Shown in pieces: positions 27,606 through 36,686 of a DNA stretch of 64,000 bases. The stretch lies in contig NZ_KE557274.1 of NCBI RefSeq assembly GCF_000442255.1, positions 286,585-350,584 on the forward strand, in the 5' to 3' direction. Positions within the stretch are counted from its first letter, which is position 1, and every line of letters begins with the position of its first letter. The DNA comes from Salipiger mucosus DSM 16094. Lineage in GTDB: Bacteria; Pseudomonadota; Alphaproteobacteria; Rhodobacterales; Rhodobacteraceae. Made by a program: the position numbers and the translations under genes. Below the pieces are notes generated by a model. That model saw nothing but the letters and a program-made list of their open reading frames with translations. It did no database searches and was not told where the DNA came from.

Positions 27606-29894
27606 ATGGCGGACGGGAGCGCAGGAGAACGCGAATGGCGCGTGACAGGCATGGATTGCGGGTCATGCGCCGCCAAGGTGCGCGGCGCGGTCGAGCGCCT
27701 GCCTGGCGTCGAGGATGTCGATGTCGCGCTCATGGCCGAGCGGCTGCGACTGACGCTCGATGAGACACAGACACCGCCCGAGCGCATCGAGAAAGCCGTG
27801 CGCGGCGTCGGCTTCGGCATCGCGCCCAAGGGCGCACGGCCGGAGAAGCCCAAGGGCGGATTCGTCCTGCCGGATGGGGCCTTTCCAGATGCTGCTGAGG
27901 GCTCGGAGACCGACAGCGAGCCGGAGAATGGCGACGAGTCAGCCGAAGAGGCGCCAAGCTCGTGGATGAAATCCTCCAAGGGCCGACTGGTGATCGGCAC
28001 CGGCGCATTGCTTGCCGCGGCCTGGGCGTCCCGCCTCGTCCTCCCGGCCGAGATTGTCCATTGGGTCTTCGTCCTGGCAACCCTCGTCGGGATCGTGCCC
28101 GTTGCAAAGCGTGCCTTCTCCATGACGCGGGCTGGCATGCCCTTCACCATCGAGATGCTGATGACCATCGCTGCCGGCGGCGCGCTGGTGATCGGCGAGC
28201 CGGAGGAAGCGGCGCTGGTCGTCTTCCTCTTCGCCGTTGGTGAACTCCTGGAAGGCGTCTCGGCCGGCAAGGCACGTGACAGCATCCGGGCGCTCTCGAA
28301 GCTCGTGCCGAAGACCGCGCGGCTCGAAGTGGGCAGCAAGACGCGTGAAGTCGCGGCAGAGAAACTCCAGGTTGGCCAGATCGTGCAGGTGCGCCCCGGC
28401 GATCGCGTGCCCTGCGACGGCGAGGTGATCGAGGGCACCTCGGGCGTCGACGAGAGCCCGGTGACCGGCGAGAGTGTCCCGAGCCTCAAGGAGCCCGGCG
28501 AGGAGGTCTTCGCTGGCTCGATCAACGCTGAGGCGCTGCTGCGCGTGCGGGTCACGAAGGCGGCCGAGGACAACACCATCGCCCGCATCGTCCGCCTCGT
28601 GGAAGAGGCCGAGAGCGCCCGCGCCCCGACCGAGCGCTTCATCGACCGGTTCAGCCGGGTCTACATGCCCGCCGTGGTCGGCGCCGCTGTCCTTGTCGCC
28701 GTCATACCTCCGCTGGCCTTCGGGCTGGCCTGGGGCGAATGGATCTATCGCGCGCTGGCACTGTTGCTGATCGGGTGCCCCTGCGCGCTGGTGATCTCGG
28801 TGCCCGCGTCGATCACCTCGGCACTGTCCACCGGCGCGCGCAACGGCCTGCTGATGAAGGGCGGCGCAGTGATCGAGCCGGCGGCGCGCACCACCCATGT
28901 CGCGTTCGACAAGACCGGAACGCTCACGCATGGCAGGCCCCGCGTGACGGACGTAGCGTTGCTGAGCGGGAGCGAAGACGACCTTCTGGCCCTTGCGGCC
29001 GGCGTTGAGAGCGGCGCGAGCCACCCTCTCGGACAGGCGATCTGCGCGGAGGCCGAGCGGCGGGGCGTGGGTGCGGCGGCAGCCACGGGGGGCCGCGCGC
29101 TCCCCGGCAAGGGGGCTGAGGCCTCCATCGACGACGTGACGGTCTGCGTCGGCTCTCCGCGGCTGGCGGAGGAGCGCGGCGCGCTCGCGGACGACCTGCG
29201 GAGCCGCGTGGCGGCGCTGGAAGCCGACGGCAAGACCGTGGTCATCGTGTTGCGCGATGACGTGCCCCAAGGCCTCATCGCGCTGCGGGACGAGCCGCGC
29301 GCCGATGCGGCGGAAGCCGTCGCGCAGTTGCGGGGCCTCGGCATCTCTTCGGTCATGCTGACCGGGGACAACCCGCGCACGGCGCAGGCTATCGCAGACG
29401 GGCTCGGGATCGAGCATCGCTCGGAGCTAATGCCGGAAGACAAGGTTACGGCGATCCGCGACCTGACGGCGGACGCACGGGTGATGATGATCGGCGACGG
29501 GATCAACGACGCGCCCGCGCTCGCCGCCGCGCATGTCGGCGTTGCCATGGGCTCGGGCACCGATGTCGCGCTCGAGACGGCCGACGCGGCGATCCTGCGC
29601 AACCGCGTGACCGATGTGGCAGGCAAGGTCCGCCTCGCTCGGGCCACCATGTCGAACATCCGCCAGAACATCGCGATTGCGCTCGGACTCAAGGCGGTCT
29701 TCCTCGTGACGACCGTGCTCGGAATCACCGGCCTGTGGATCGCGATCCTCGCGGATACCGGCGCCACGGTGCTGGTCACTATGAACGCCCTCCGGCTGCT
29801 GTTCTTCCGGCCCACCGAAACGGCTGAACCCACGGAACGCGTCGGTCCGACCGCCGAGGAGGCACGCCCCGATCACGCAGCCGCAACGACCTGA
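27606..29894 (+). CDS. Heavy-metal P1B-type ATPase, ZntA-like (Zn/Cd/Pb)
   Basis: A 762-residue efflux ATPase. One N-terminal HMA domain has the GMDCGSC site (C18, C21). An acidic linker (90-118) precedes the eight-helix core. The transmembrane metal site is CPC near residue 390 (GCPCALVIS), the phosphorylation site D435 in DKTGTLT, and GDGINDAPA starts near 630. The last membrane pair has ADTGATVLV; with CPC and this Asp, the type is P1B-2, which exports Zn, Cd and Pb rather than Cu. A MerR-type promoter directly precedes it, as for zntA under ZntR. Confidence 0.94.
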   Translation: MADGSAGEREWRVTGMDCGSCAAKVRGAVERLPGVEDVDVALMAERLRLTLDETQTPPERIEKAVRGVGFGIAPKGARPEKPKGGFVLPDGAFPDAAEGSETDSEPENGDESAEEAPSSWMKSSKGRLVIGTGALLAAAWASRLVLPAEIVHWVFVLATLVGIVPVAKRAFSMTRAGMPFTIEMLMTIAAGGALVIGEPEEAALVVFLFAVGELLEGVSAGKARDSIRALSKLVPKTARLEVGSKTREVAAEKLQVGQIVQVRPGDRVPCDGEVIEGTSGVDESPVTGESVPSLKEPGEEVFAGSINAEALLRVRVTKAAEDNTIARIVRLVEEAESARAPTERFIDRFSRVYMPAVVGAAVLVAVIPPLAFGLAWGEWIYRALALLLIGCPCALVISVPASITSALSTGARNGLLMKGGAVIEPAARTTHVAFDKTGTLTHGRPRVTDVALLSGSEDDLLALAAGVESGASHPLGQAICAEAERRGVGAAAATGGRALPGKGAEASIDDVTVCVGSPRLAEERGALADDLRSRVAALEADGKTVVIVLRDDVPQGLIALRDEPRADAAEAVAQLRGLGISSVMLTGDNPRTAQAIADGLGIEHRSELMPEDKVTAIRDLTADARVMMIGDGINDAPALAAAHVGVAMGSGTDVALETADAAILRNRVTDVAGKVRLARATMSNIRQNIAIALGLKAVFLVTTVLGITGLWIAILADTGATVLVTMNALRLLFFRPTETAEPTERVGPTAEEARPDHAAATT

Positions 29895-29906
29895 AAGGAG
29901 ACACCG

Positions 29907-30374
29907 ATGATCCTCACCCGCCGCGCCATGATGGCCTCCGCCGTGTGCTTCACCGCGACAGCGCCGACCACAGGTCTGACCCAAAGCTCTCCCGCGATCC
30001 ACGTCCTGAAAGATCCGAACTGCGGGTGCTGCACCGCCTGGATCGAGATCCTGAAGGAGGACGGCTTCACCGTCACCACCGAGCGCAGCTTCGGGACCCT
30101 CCTGATCCGGCACAAGCTTGAGAACGGCATCCCCCAGAACATGACCTCCTGTCATACCGGCGAGATCGAGGGCTACATGATTGAGGGACACGTGCCGACG
30201 CCCGACATTCGAAGACTGCTTTCCGAGCGCCCCGATGCCGTCGGTCTCGCCGTGCCCGGCATGCCTTACGGATCACCAGGCATGGGTCCAGAGGATGAGC
30301 GGGAAGCTTACGATGTGTTCCTGATCCGGAAAGACGGCAGCACGGAGATCTTCTCAAGCTACAAGGCTGCCTGA
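29907..30374 (+). CDS. DUF411-family metal-binding protein
   Basis: A 155-residue exported protein. The signal is MILTRRAMMASAVCF and what follows. The mature domain has the DUF411 core: KDPNCGCCTAW (C39, C41, C42), TSCHTGEIEGYMIEGHVP and the ending AVPGMPYGSPGM. Family members sit beside copper and silver resistance genes and probably bind metal in the periplasm. It starts 12 bases after the ATPase stop, in the same operon. Confidence 0.9.
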   Translation: MILTRRAMMASAVCFTATAPTTGLTQSSPAIHVLKDPNCGCCTAWIEILKEDGFTVTTERSFGTLLIRHKLENGIPQNMTSCHTGEIEGYMIEGHVPTPDIRRLLSERPDAVGLAVPGMPYGSPGMGPEDEREAYDVFLIRKDGSTEIFSSYKAA

Positions 30375-30811
30375 GGGCCCGAGGATAGCCTTCAGGCCAC
30401 TGCGCATATTCCACACTACGCAGTCGCAGCGAAGGCTCGGAAAGTCCGTGCTACTGACTTTGGCCCCAAAGATACGCTGCACACTGGTTCGAATGGCGGG
30501 TCCGGTGAAGCCGCGCCGCAGCGTCAGGCCATCGCTGAACGGCCGGACTGGGCCAGTCGCGGCGAGGAGCGCCTCGCTGCAACTGCGAATGTCATTTGCT
30601 CGGTCGTGGTTAGTAAGGGGCTCGGAGCGCTCATGCGGCGACGCAGCAGGTCGTGTGCCTGGCAGGCTGCGGCGGCCGTCGCTCCCGGCCCAGAGCCGAC
30701 CATGGCCGTGAGATTAGACGCCGCACCGCAGCTTTCCCGAAGCCGCCATTGATTACAGACCGCAGCATTTCGGGCGGCCAGACCTCGGCTGTCCGGACGA
30801 AGCGGACCTTT
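30375..30811. other. Intergenic region without a recognised gene
   Basis: No coding frame looks real. It contains degenerate GC-rich strings also found in other island spacers: GCGAATGTC (30585-30593), GGGGCTCGGAGCGC near 30605 and GCACCGCAGC near 30722. These may be old repeat remnants. No terminator with a T-run was seen after the DUF411 gene. Confidence 0.4.
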
Positions 30812-31444
30812 CTACCGCTTGAGATCGCTAAATCCGAGCGCCGTCGCAAATCCGACGAATGCCGTTCCTGTCACTCGACGTTGCCATCTCTGAACCGTCG
30901 GCGACCGGCCAAATCGATTTCCCAGGCCGCCGAAAGTGGCGCCTACCAAACTGCACCATACCACCGAAGCCGCCGCTAATATCCCCCCAAGCAACGCAAG
31001 TTGAAATGTCATACTGCCTTGGGTTGGCGAGACGAACTGGAGGAACGCTACGAAGAATAGGGCGATTTTCGGATTGAGCAGGTTGATTGCGGCACCTTTG
31101 GCCAGCGTTCGTAGGACGGACCATTCTCTTTCACCCGAAACGCTCGTCGTCTCGTCGTGCTGTTTGAGAACGTTGATCTCCAGCCAGATTAGATAGGCGA
31201 CACCCGCCCACTTTACGACTGTGAATATGACTGGCGAGGCCTTGAAGAGAAGCGTGCCCGCCAAGGCGGCCGCGACTGCCTGGACGGCCACACCGATCGC
31301 TATTCCAAGCCCTGCCACGACTCCGCCTCGGACTCCGTGCCTCATGCCCTTGGAGGCCATGTGAGCAATATCCACGCCCGGGGCGAGAAACACCGCGAGC
31401 ATGCCTAACGAGAAGGCCGCCAAGGTTCCCAGATCAATTGGCAT
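30812..31444 (-). CDS. LysE/RhtB-family amino-acid exporter
   Basis: A 210-residue membrane protein. The ATG at 31444 gives the family N-terminus MPIDLGTLAAFSLGMLAVFLAPG. About six helices follow, with the LysE signatures GVRGGVVAGLGIAIG and GAAINLLNPKIALFFVAFLQF. Family members export amino acids or similar small molecules. A longer open frame upstream does not look coding. No regulator is adjacent, so the substrate cannot be guessed. Confidence 0.88.
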   Translation of the reverse strand: MPIDLGTLAAFSLGMLAVFLAPGVDIAHMASKGMRHGVRGGVVAGLGIAIGVAVQAVAAALAGTLLFKASPVIFTVVKWAGVAYLIWLEINVLKQHDETTSVSGEREWSVLRTLAKGAAINLLNPKIALFFVAFLQFVSPTQGSMTFQLALLGGILAAASVVWCSLVGATFGGLGNRFGRSPTVQRWQRRVTGTAFVGFATALGFSDLKR

Positions 31445-31527
31445 TAACTGTCTCCTGATCGTTGAATGGTCGCCTGAGGCGATTTTTGTTCGGCGAACGT
31501 CTATTCGAGCCGGATCTTGCGCAAAAC

Positions 31528-31549
31528 GGGCTCGGAGCCGACTTGCGGC
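31528..31549 (+). repeat. Dispersed intergenic repeat, copy 1
   Basis: Twenty-two bases starting GGGCTCGGAGCCGAC and ending TGCGGC match a copy at 36546-36567 at 21 of 22 positions. Shorter relatives are at 24476 and 30605. The surrounding 199-base gap between the lysE-type and DUF6220-like genes has no gene. Confidence 0.6.
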
Positions 31550-31643
31550 TGCGCAGCGGTGGGAGAACGGCGGCCAGCCGGTCCCCCATGCTCCCGGCCC
31601 AAAACGACCCTCCGCCGAAATGCTTGTCTCAGCCCTGCCGCGG

Positions 31644-32063
31644 CTAAGAGGCTTTGGTGTCGCGACATCGGGCGTTGCGCCGCTCGACTTTGAACAGCAG
31701 AACGAGCGATGCGGTGAGCAGCAGCGCGGCGTTGAACGGGTGAAGGGCAAGCGCCGCCCCACCGTTGGCGGCCAGAGCGACCTGCCCAAGATACAGCACA
31801 AGGAGGGCACCGGCCCACCATGCGAAGCCCCGCAGCCACGGCACGAGGACCGCGTATCCGGCAAGCGCCAAAACGGGTAGTGAGACGAGCCCGCCAACGG
31901 TGGCATGCGCGCCCCAGCCGATCCCACCGTAGAGAGCCTGGCCGGCCAGCAGAAATTGCAGGCCCAGAACGACCGGCAAGCTGCGGGCGGCGAGGGAAAA
32001 GGGCGCAGGCGTCCCGGACGAAAGATCCCTGAAGGCGTCGTGGTTGCTCGCGGTCATGCTCAT
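31644..32063 (-). CDS. Small four-helix membrane protein, DUF6220-like
   Basis: A 139-residue protein with four hydrophobic helices: LPVVLGLQFLLAGQALY, HATVGGLVSLPVLALAGYA, WAGALLVLYLGQVALA and HPFNAALLLTASLVLLF. The pattern 'QFLLAG...WGAHATVG...LHPFNA' recalls the DUF6220 family, a tentative memory. Its ATG overlaps the TGA of the upstream oxidoreductase (ATGA), so the two are coupled. The function is unknown; a quinone- or redox-linked role is inference from the neighbour. Confidence 0.65.
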   Translation of the reverse strand: MSMTASNHDAFRDLSSGTPAPFSLAARSLPVVLGLQFLLAGQALYGGIGWGAHATVGGLVSLPVLALAGYAVLVPWLRGFAWWAGALLVLYLGQVALAANGGAALALHPFNAALLLTASLVLLFKVERRNARCRDTKAS

Positions 32064-32641
32064 GCCACCTCTTGTCCGAGCGTTGCCGGAGTGGCCTCGA
32101 TGAACGCGTCTAGCGCACCTGCATAGCCCTCGGCAGCGTCTGCCAGCTCGGCCTCGCTCAGCTTGTCCGCGCTGAACGTGATGTAGGGGGCGTGCCACGG
32201 CAGGCCGCAGCGATGGGCGGTGGCCATGAGCGGGGTGAAGATCTCGTCGATCGTGAAGCGGTTCGCCCCGCCCCGCCCATAGGCGCCGGCTATGTTCCCC
32301 GCGGTGGCCGCGACCATCAGCGGCGTCCCCGCCAGCCGGTCGCCTTCGTCCTCGGCGAACACGTAGAACATGCGGGTCAGGACGCTGTCCTGCCACGCCT
32401 TGAGAAGCGCGGGCGTCGAGTACCACTGGACCGGGAATTGCAGGACGATCCGATCCGCCGACAGAAGGCGCTGCGCCTCGGCGCCGGCATCGGTGAACAT
32501 GTCGATCACGCCGCCCGGGTAGAGGCTCTGCATGTCGACGACCTTGACTCCGGGGACTGTGGCGGCGCGGTCGCGCAGGGCAAGGTTTGCGTACGACTGA
32601 GCGATGTCTCGATGAAACAGAAGGATGAGAGTGCGGGACAT
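32060..32641 (-). CDS. NAD(P)H-dependent flavodoxin-fold oxidoreductase (KefF/MdaB type)
   Basis: A 193-residue flavoprotein of the flavodoxin-2 family. The FMN-binding strand-loop is TLILLFHRDIAQSYANLAL, and the family hallmark IVLQFPVQWYSTPALLKAWQD is at mid-protein, with TAGNIAGAYGRGGANRF later. These enzymes reduce quinones or electrophiles with NAD(P)H. An AAGGAGG ribosome binding site precedes the ATG at 32641. The LysR gene at 32732 diverges from it and probably regulates it. Confidence 0.9.
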   Translation of the reverse strand: MSRTLILLFHRDIAQSYANLALRDRAATVPGVKVVDMQSLYPGGVIDMFTDAGAEAQRLLSADRIVLQFPVQWYSTPALLKAWQDSVLTRMFYVFAEDEGDRLAGTPLMVAATAGNIAGAYGRGGANRFTIDEIFTPLMATAHRCGLPWHAPYITFSADKLSEAELADAAEGYAGALDAFIEATPATLGQEVA

Positions 32642-32650
32642 ATCTGCCTC

Positions 32651-32673
32651 CTTGGGTTGACGATGAACCCAAG
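32651..32673. promoter_or_regulatory. Inverted repeat next to the oxidoreductase ribosome binding site
   Basis: CTTGGGTT (32651-32658) and AACCCAAG (32666-32673) form a perfect 8-bp inverted repeat with a 7-base loop. One arm overlaps the AAGGAGG site of the minus-strand gene. It may be a LysR-type site or an RNA hairpin. Confidence 0.45.
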
Positions 32674-32731
32674 ATGGCGTCCCGCAATAAATTACTCCAA
32701 GAGATATAAGATATAGTCTATTATTCGCATC

Positions 32732-33655
32732 ATGAATTTGCGGACTGTCGACCTCAACCTTCTCGTGATCCTGGATGCGCTGCTGGACGAAGCGCACGTG
32801 AGCCGTGCCGCCCAGCGGCTGAACCTTTCCCAGCCGGCCGTTTCAAGTGCGCTCCAACGCTGTCGCGCATTGTTCGACGACCCTCTCCTCGAGCGGGGGC
32901 GGGGCGAGATGAAGCTGACGCCCAAGGCCGAGATGCTGCGCGGACCGATCCGTGACGTGCTGGTCCAAGTAAGACATCTTCTCGACCCGCCCGCGCCCAG
33001 GCTGTCGGAGTTGGTACAGGTCGTGCGGATCAGCGCGGCCGATGCGCCGACGGCCCTCCTGGCGCGGCCTCTGATCGAGAAGCTGGGCCGAACGGCACCC
33101 AACATCTCGATTGTCTTCAAGCCGTGGTTGGGTCTGGACATCGTCGCGCGCGAACTGACGAATGGCGAGACCGAACTTGGCCTCGCGCTCTTCGACCGGC
33201 GGGGCGATCACATCAAGACGGAGACGCTGTTCGAGGCGGATTACGTCGTCGCAATGCGCCGTGAACACCCTGCGGCCGAAAGCTTCGATCTCAAAAGCTG
33301 GTTGGCGTGGCCACACATCGTGGTGTCGGGCCGGGGCGAACGCCATACGCCGCTCGATGTTAGCCTACGGGCTATCGGCCTTTCTCGTCAGGTCGGCCTC
33401 GTGGTCCCCTCGTTTCAACTCGTCCCCGAGATCCTCGCCACGACCGATCTGTTCGCCATGCTGCCCCGCAAGTCGTTCGAGGCGCGCAGCGGGAGCGACC
33501 TCGTCGGGCTTCCCCCTCCGCTCGAAGTCGCCAGCTTTCCGCTTCATCTCGCGTGGCATGACAGGAATACGGATGACCCGGGAATAGGCCATGTGGCCGG
33601 GATCGTCCGGGCGGTCCTGGCCGAAGAAACCAGCGAGACCATCACCTACGCATGA
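32732..33655 (+). CDS. LysR-family regulator of the divergent oxidoreductase
   Basis: A 307-residue LysR protein. The winged HTH at 1-62 reads DLNLLVILDALLDEAHVSRAAQ and LNLSQPAVSSALQR. An effector-binding domain follows from about 90. Divergent transcription from the oxidoreductase/DUF6220-like pair, with 90 bases between, is the classical LysR arrangement. The inducer is probably a quinone or electrophile, by analogy only. Confidence 0.92.
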   Translation: MNLRTVDLNLLVILDALLDEAHVSRAAQRLNLSQPAVSSALQRCRALFDDPLLERGRGEMKLTPKAEMLRGPIRDVLVQVRHLLDPPAPRLSELVQVVRISAADAPTALLARPLIEKLGRTAPNISIVFKPWLGLDIVARELTNGETELGLALFDRRGDHIKTETLFEADYVVAMRREHPAAESFDLKSWLAWPHIVVSGRGERHTPLDVSLRAIGLSRQVGLVVPSFQLVPEILATTDLFAMLPRKSFEARSGSDLVGLPPPLEVASFPLHLAWHDRNTDDPGIGHVAGIVRAVLAEETSETITYA

Positions 33656-34101
33656 TCGGCCCGGCTCATAGCGGCTCACGCCATTGCCTCAGGTGCTGGG
33701 AGTGACGCACCCTGTCCGCACTAAAGGACTTTGCCAGAAAGACAGACCGCTTCAGGGAAGCGTGGCTGCGGCCGTGATGTGCCTCCCCGGAGTCCGGTTC
33801 GGGCTGACCATGTCGAGGCCTGCATCGCTACACGCGCAATTCTATCCCTTGCGCCGCGATCATTACGGGCTCGTTCCCGACCTTCGCAGCGCTGCAGGGC
33901 CGAGCGTCTGGCCGCCCCTCGCGCGACGTCGCTCACGGCCCTGACCGGCCTTCGCGCGAGGGACGCCTTCTGCAACGCGGCTTTCGCCAGACCGGCCGTT
34001 CGCTGCGACCGCGAGATCGATGCCGAGACGAACTCACACTATGCGGGACCAAACTGCCGTTCGCTGCATAATCCACGAATGACAGCGATGTGGATCTCCG
34101 G
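33656..34101. other. Intergenic region with island repeat motifs
   Basis: No gene is recognised; an apparent open frame on the plus strand has no credible domain. Two exact copies of GCCGTTCGCTGC lie at 33995-34006 and 34056-34067, matching 24663-24674. It separates a plus-strand LysR from a minus-strand operon, so both transcripts end here. Confidence 0.45.
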
Positions 34102-34488
34102 TCACCCTTTCTCGGCGGCTTCAAACGCCTTCTTGGCTGCCGTGATCGCGTTCATGCAGGCAGGTACACCGGCATAGACGGAGACTTGCAAAACGATCTC
34201 GACGATTTCCTCGCGGTTCACACCGGTATTCATCGCCGCGCGCATGTGGAACTCAAGTTGCCCCTGCGCGGTGCCCATGGCCGCGAGCATGGCGACGGTC
34301 ATCATTTCGCGCGTCTTGAGGTCGATCCCGTCACGGCCGACGACATCCGCGAACGCGTATCCGAGGACGAGTTCCGCAGTGTCCGCATGGAACGTGTCAA
34401 GGTTGGCCTTCACCCGTTGCGGCGCTCCCGGTTCAAGGTCGTCGAGAAGGGAAAGGGCACGGGTCAGGCGATTGGATGCGGTGCTCAT
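34102..34488 (-). CDS. Carboxymuconolactone-decarboxylase-family protein
   Basis: A 128-residue all-helical protein with the CMD core: LKTREMMTVAMLAAMGTAQGQLEFHMRAA, then NTGVNREEIVEIVLQVSVYAGVPA. It lacks the CxxC of AhpD-type peroxidase partners, so it is closer to gamma-carboxymuconolactone decarboxylase or uncharacterised redox-associated members. Its ATG overlaps the TGA of the aldo-keto reductase gene (ATGA), so the pair is coupled. Confidence 0.88.
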   Translation of the reverse strand: MSTASNRLTRALSLLDDLEPGAPQRVKANLDTFHADTAELVLGYAFADVVGRDGIDLKTREMMTVAMLAAMGTAQGQLEFHMRAAMNTGVNREEIVEIVLQVSVYAGVPACMNAITAAKKAFEAAEKG

Positions 34489-35465
34489 GCGTCCACTCCC
34501 TTCATGCCTTCCGCAGTGTAGCGGGCACCCGAGACCGGGCGCTCGGCGAGGCCGGCGTCGATGTCGGCGAGATCGGTGTCCGAGAGCGCAACCTCCGCCG
34601 CTCCTACGTTGTCGTGCAGGTACTTCGACTGTTTCGTACCGGGGATCGGGACGATGTTCTTTCCCTGCGCGAGAAGCCAGGCGAGCGCCAACTGCGCGGG
34701 TGTGCAGCCCTTCCGCTTCGCCATCCCTGCGACGAGATCGGCGATCCGACGGTTTGCCTGTGCCGCATCATCCTGGAACCGAGGCAGCGAGGCACGGAAG
34801 TCGCCTTCCTCGAATTGTCCGTCCTGGAAGCGCCCTGTGAGGAAGCCACGACCGAGCGGGGAATATGGTACGAATCCGATGCCAAGCTCTTGGCACGTGG
34901 GCAGGACCTCTTCTTCTGGTCCGCGGGACCAAAGGGAGTATTCGGTCTGCACCGCTGTCACCGGATGCACGGCATGGGCGCGCCTAAGTGTTTCGGCGCT
35001 GACCTCGCAGAGACCGACCCGCGCGATCTTGCCCTCGTTCACGAGGTGCGAGAGGCCCTCCATCGTCTCCTCGATGGGTCGATCCTGCTCGACCCGGTGA
35101 ACGTAGTAGAGGTCAATCCGCTCGACGCCGAGACGTCGTAGCGAGCCCTCGCAGGCCTGCCGCGCATAGTCCGGCCCGTTGTCCAAACTGCGCCGGTACT
35201 CGCCCGCCGCGCGGACGATGCCGAACTTCGTCGCGACCTTCATGGGGGTCGACGTCTCGCGCAGGAAACGACCGATCAGCTCTTCGTTGTGGTGCGGACC
35301 GTACATGTCCGCGGTGTCGAGAAAGTCGATCCCAAGGTCCGCCGCCTCGTGCAGGACGCGCAGGGAGCTGTCATCGTCGCGCGGCCCGTAGAACTCGCTC
35401 ATCCCCATGCAGCCAAGGCCGAGCGCCGAGACCGAGAGGTCGGTGCCGAGTGTCCGTCGTTCCAT
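34485..35465 (-). CDS. Aldo-keto reductase
   Basis: A 326-residue (alpha/beta)8 reductase. The start at 35465 (MERRTLGTDLSVSALGLG) has a GGAGAG site. The catalytic tetrad is visible: Asp in DTADMYG, the Tyr of that motif, Lys in ATKFG and His in YYVHRVE. The NADPH site near the C-terminus is VPIPGTKQSKYL. It reduces aldehydes or ketones; the substrate is unknown. It heads an operon with the CMD protein, and a LysR gene diverges from it. Confidence 0.92.
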   Translation of the reverse strand: MERRTLGTDLSVSALGLGCMGMSEFYGPRDDDSSLRVLHEAADLGIDFLDTADMYGPHHNEELIGRFLRETSTPMKVATKFGIVRAAGEYRRSLDNGPDYARQACEGSLRRLGVERIDLYYVHRVEQDRPIEETMEGLSHLVNEGKIARVGLCEVSAETLRRAHAVHPVTAVQTEYSLWSRGPEEEVLPTCQELGIGFVPYSPLGRGFLTGRFQDGQFEEGDFRASLPRFQDDAAQANRRIADLVAGMAKRKGCTPAQLALAWLLAQGKNIVPIPGTKQSKYLHDNVGAAEVALSDTDLADIDAGLAERPVSGARYTAEGMKGVDA

Positions 35466-35526
35466 GTTTCTCTCCTGTCTTGTGCGATCGACAGGGAGGT
35501 GGCATTTCCGAACGCGCCGGTGAATG

Positions 35527-35538
35527 GCCGTGAACGGC
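35527..35538. promoter_or_regulatory. Short palindrome in the reductase/LysR divergent region
   Basis: GCCGT-GA-ACGGC is a 5-2-5 inverted repeat between the divergent aldo-keto reductase and LysR genes, 17 bases before the LysR ATG. A candidate regulator site only. Confidence 0.3.
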
Positions 35539-35554
35539 AAACAGGATTCCGATA

Positions 35555-36469
35555 ATGGAAAGACAAGGCATTATTTGGGACGACGTCCCCGTGTTCCTCG
35601 CCGTCGCCCGGTCGGGCTCGCTCAGCGGCGCGGCCTCGGCGCTCTCCATCGGGCTGGCGACCGTTTCGCGGCGGATCGAACGCCTGGAAGCGTGTCTCGG
35701 ACGCCCGCTCTTTCTGCGGCACCACACGGGCTACCGACTGACCGAAGACGGCGCGGCTCTGGTCGAACGCGCCGAGGAGATGGAAGCCGCGGCGCGGGCC
35801 TTCGGATCGGGGCTGCCGGAAGAGCCGGAGGTGTCGGGAACCGTTCGCCTTGCCACGGCCGAGAACCTCGCAACCGCGCTGATATTGCCTGCGTTGCCGC
35901 GCTTGCGCCGCGCCCATCCGCGGCTGACGCTCGAGATTGCGACCGACATCGCCACTGTGAACCTGCACCGCCGTGACGCGGACATCGCGCTGCGAATGAC
36001 CAAGCCCGACCGCGGGCATGTCTCGGTGCAGCGTGTGGGAACGCTTGGATACGGCCTTTATGGCGCGCAGTCGTACATGAAAGGCCGCGTCGGAGGTTCT
36101 GAAATCGACCTTGAGCGCGACGAGTTCATCGCTTGGGCCGAGGGGTACGGCCACCTTCCCGCCGCACAGTGGATCGAGCGCGCCCTTCGCGGTCGGGCAC
36201 CGGCGGTCGTGACCACCTCGCTTGCAGCTCAAGTGACCGGCTGCGCCGCGGGATTGGGCCTCGCCGTCTTGCCGCATCTGCTGGCGCAGCCGCGCCAACT
36301 GGTCTGCCTTGACGCTGATCTCGGCATCGACCAGCCGATCTGGCTCGTGACGCAAACCGATCTGGTGTTTTCCCGCCGGGTGCAGGCTGTCGCGAACTTC
36401 CTGCGCGAGCTCGTGTCGGAACAACGGGATGCTCTTGGCGTGGCTCGCACATCTCGGACCGACGCATAA
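35555..36469 (+). CDS. LysR-family regulator of the aldo-keto reductase operon
   Basis: A 304-residue LysR protein. HTH: DDVPVFLAVARSGSLSGAASAL and GLATVSRRIERLE. The effector domain runs from about 95 (VRLATAENLATALILPAL). The group with 'SGTVRLA' after the linker often controls NAD(P)H reductases. It lies divergently from the reductase with 89 bases between. Confidence 0.92.
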   Translation: MERQGIIWDDVPVFLAVARSGSLSGAASALSIGLATVSRRIERLEACLGRPLFLRHHTGYRLTEDGAALVERAEEMEAAARAFGSGLPEEPEVSGTVRLATAENLATALILPALPRLRRAHPRLTLEIATDIATVNLHRRDADIALRMTKPDRGHVSVQRVGTLGYGLYGAQSYMKGRVGGSEIDLERDEFIAWAEGYGHLPAAQWIERALRGRAPAVVTTSLAAQVTGCAAGLGLAVLPHLLAQPRQLVCLDADLGIDQPIWLVTQTDLVFSRRVQAVANFLRELVSEQRDALGVARTSRTDA

Positions 36470-36545
36470 TTATGAGGTCAGGCTGCCGTGATCGGACGAA
36501 ATTCGGGAAGCGGCCGTTCATTCCAATAGCAGCATCCGGGAAAGA

Positions 36546-36567
36546 GGGCTCGGAGCCGACCTGCGGC
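36546..36567 (+). repeat. Dispersed intergenic repeat, copy 2
   Basis: A 22-base string matching 31528-31549 at 21 positions. It lies in the 217-base gap before the tyrosine recombinase, which otherwise holds no gene. Confidence 0.6.
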
Positions 36568-36686
36568 AGCGCGGCGTCGGAGCGCTGGCGATAAGCTTCG
36601 TCACCGGTCGTTCGCGATCTCGCTTACTATCGCGGGGTCACGCGATGTCGACGCCTGGGCCGGGAGGGACGGATGGAGGAAGTCTC

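Noticed and set aside
33731..34177. A 148-codon plus-strand open frame in the spacer after the LysR gene
   Set aside because: It is Arg/Ala-rich without a domain, overlaps the CMD gene antisense and contains the dispersed repeat motifs.
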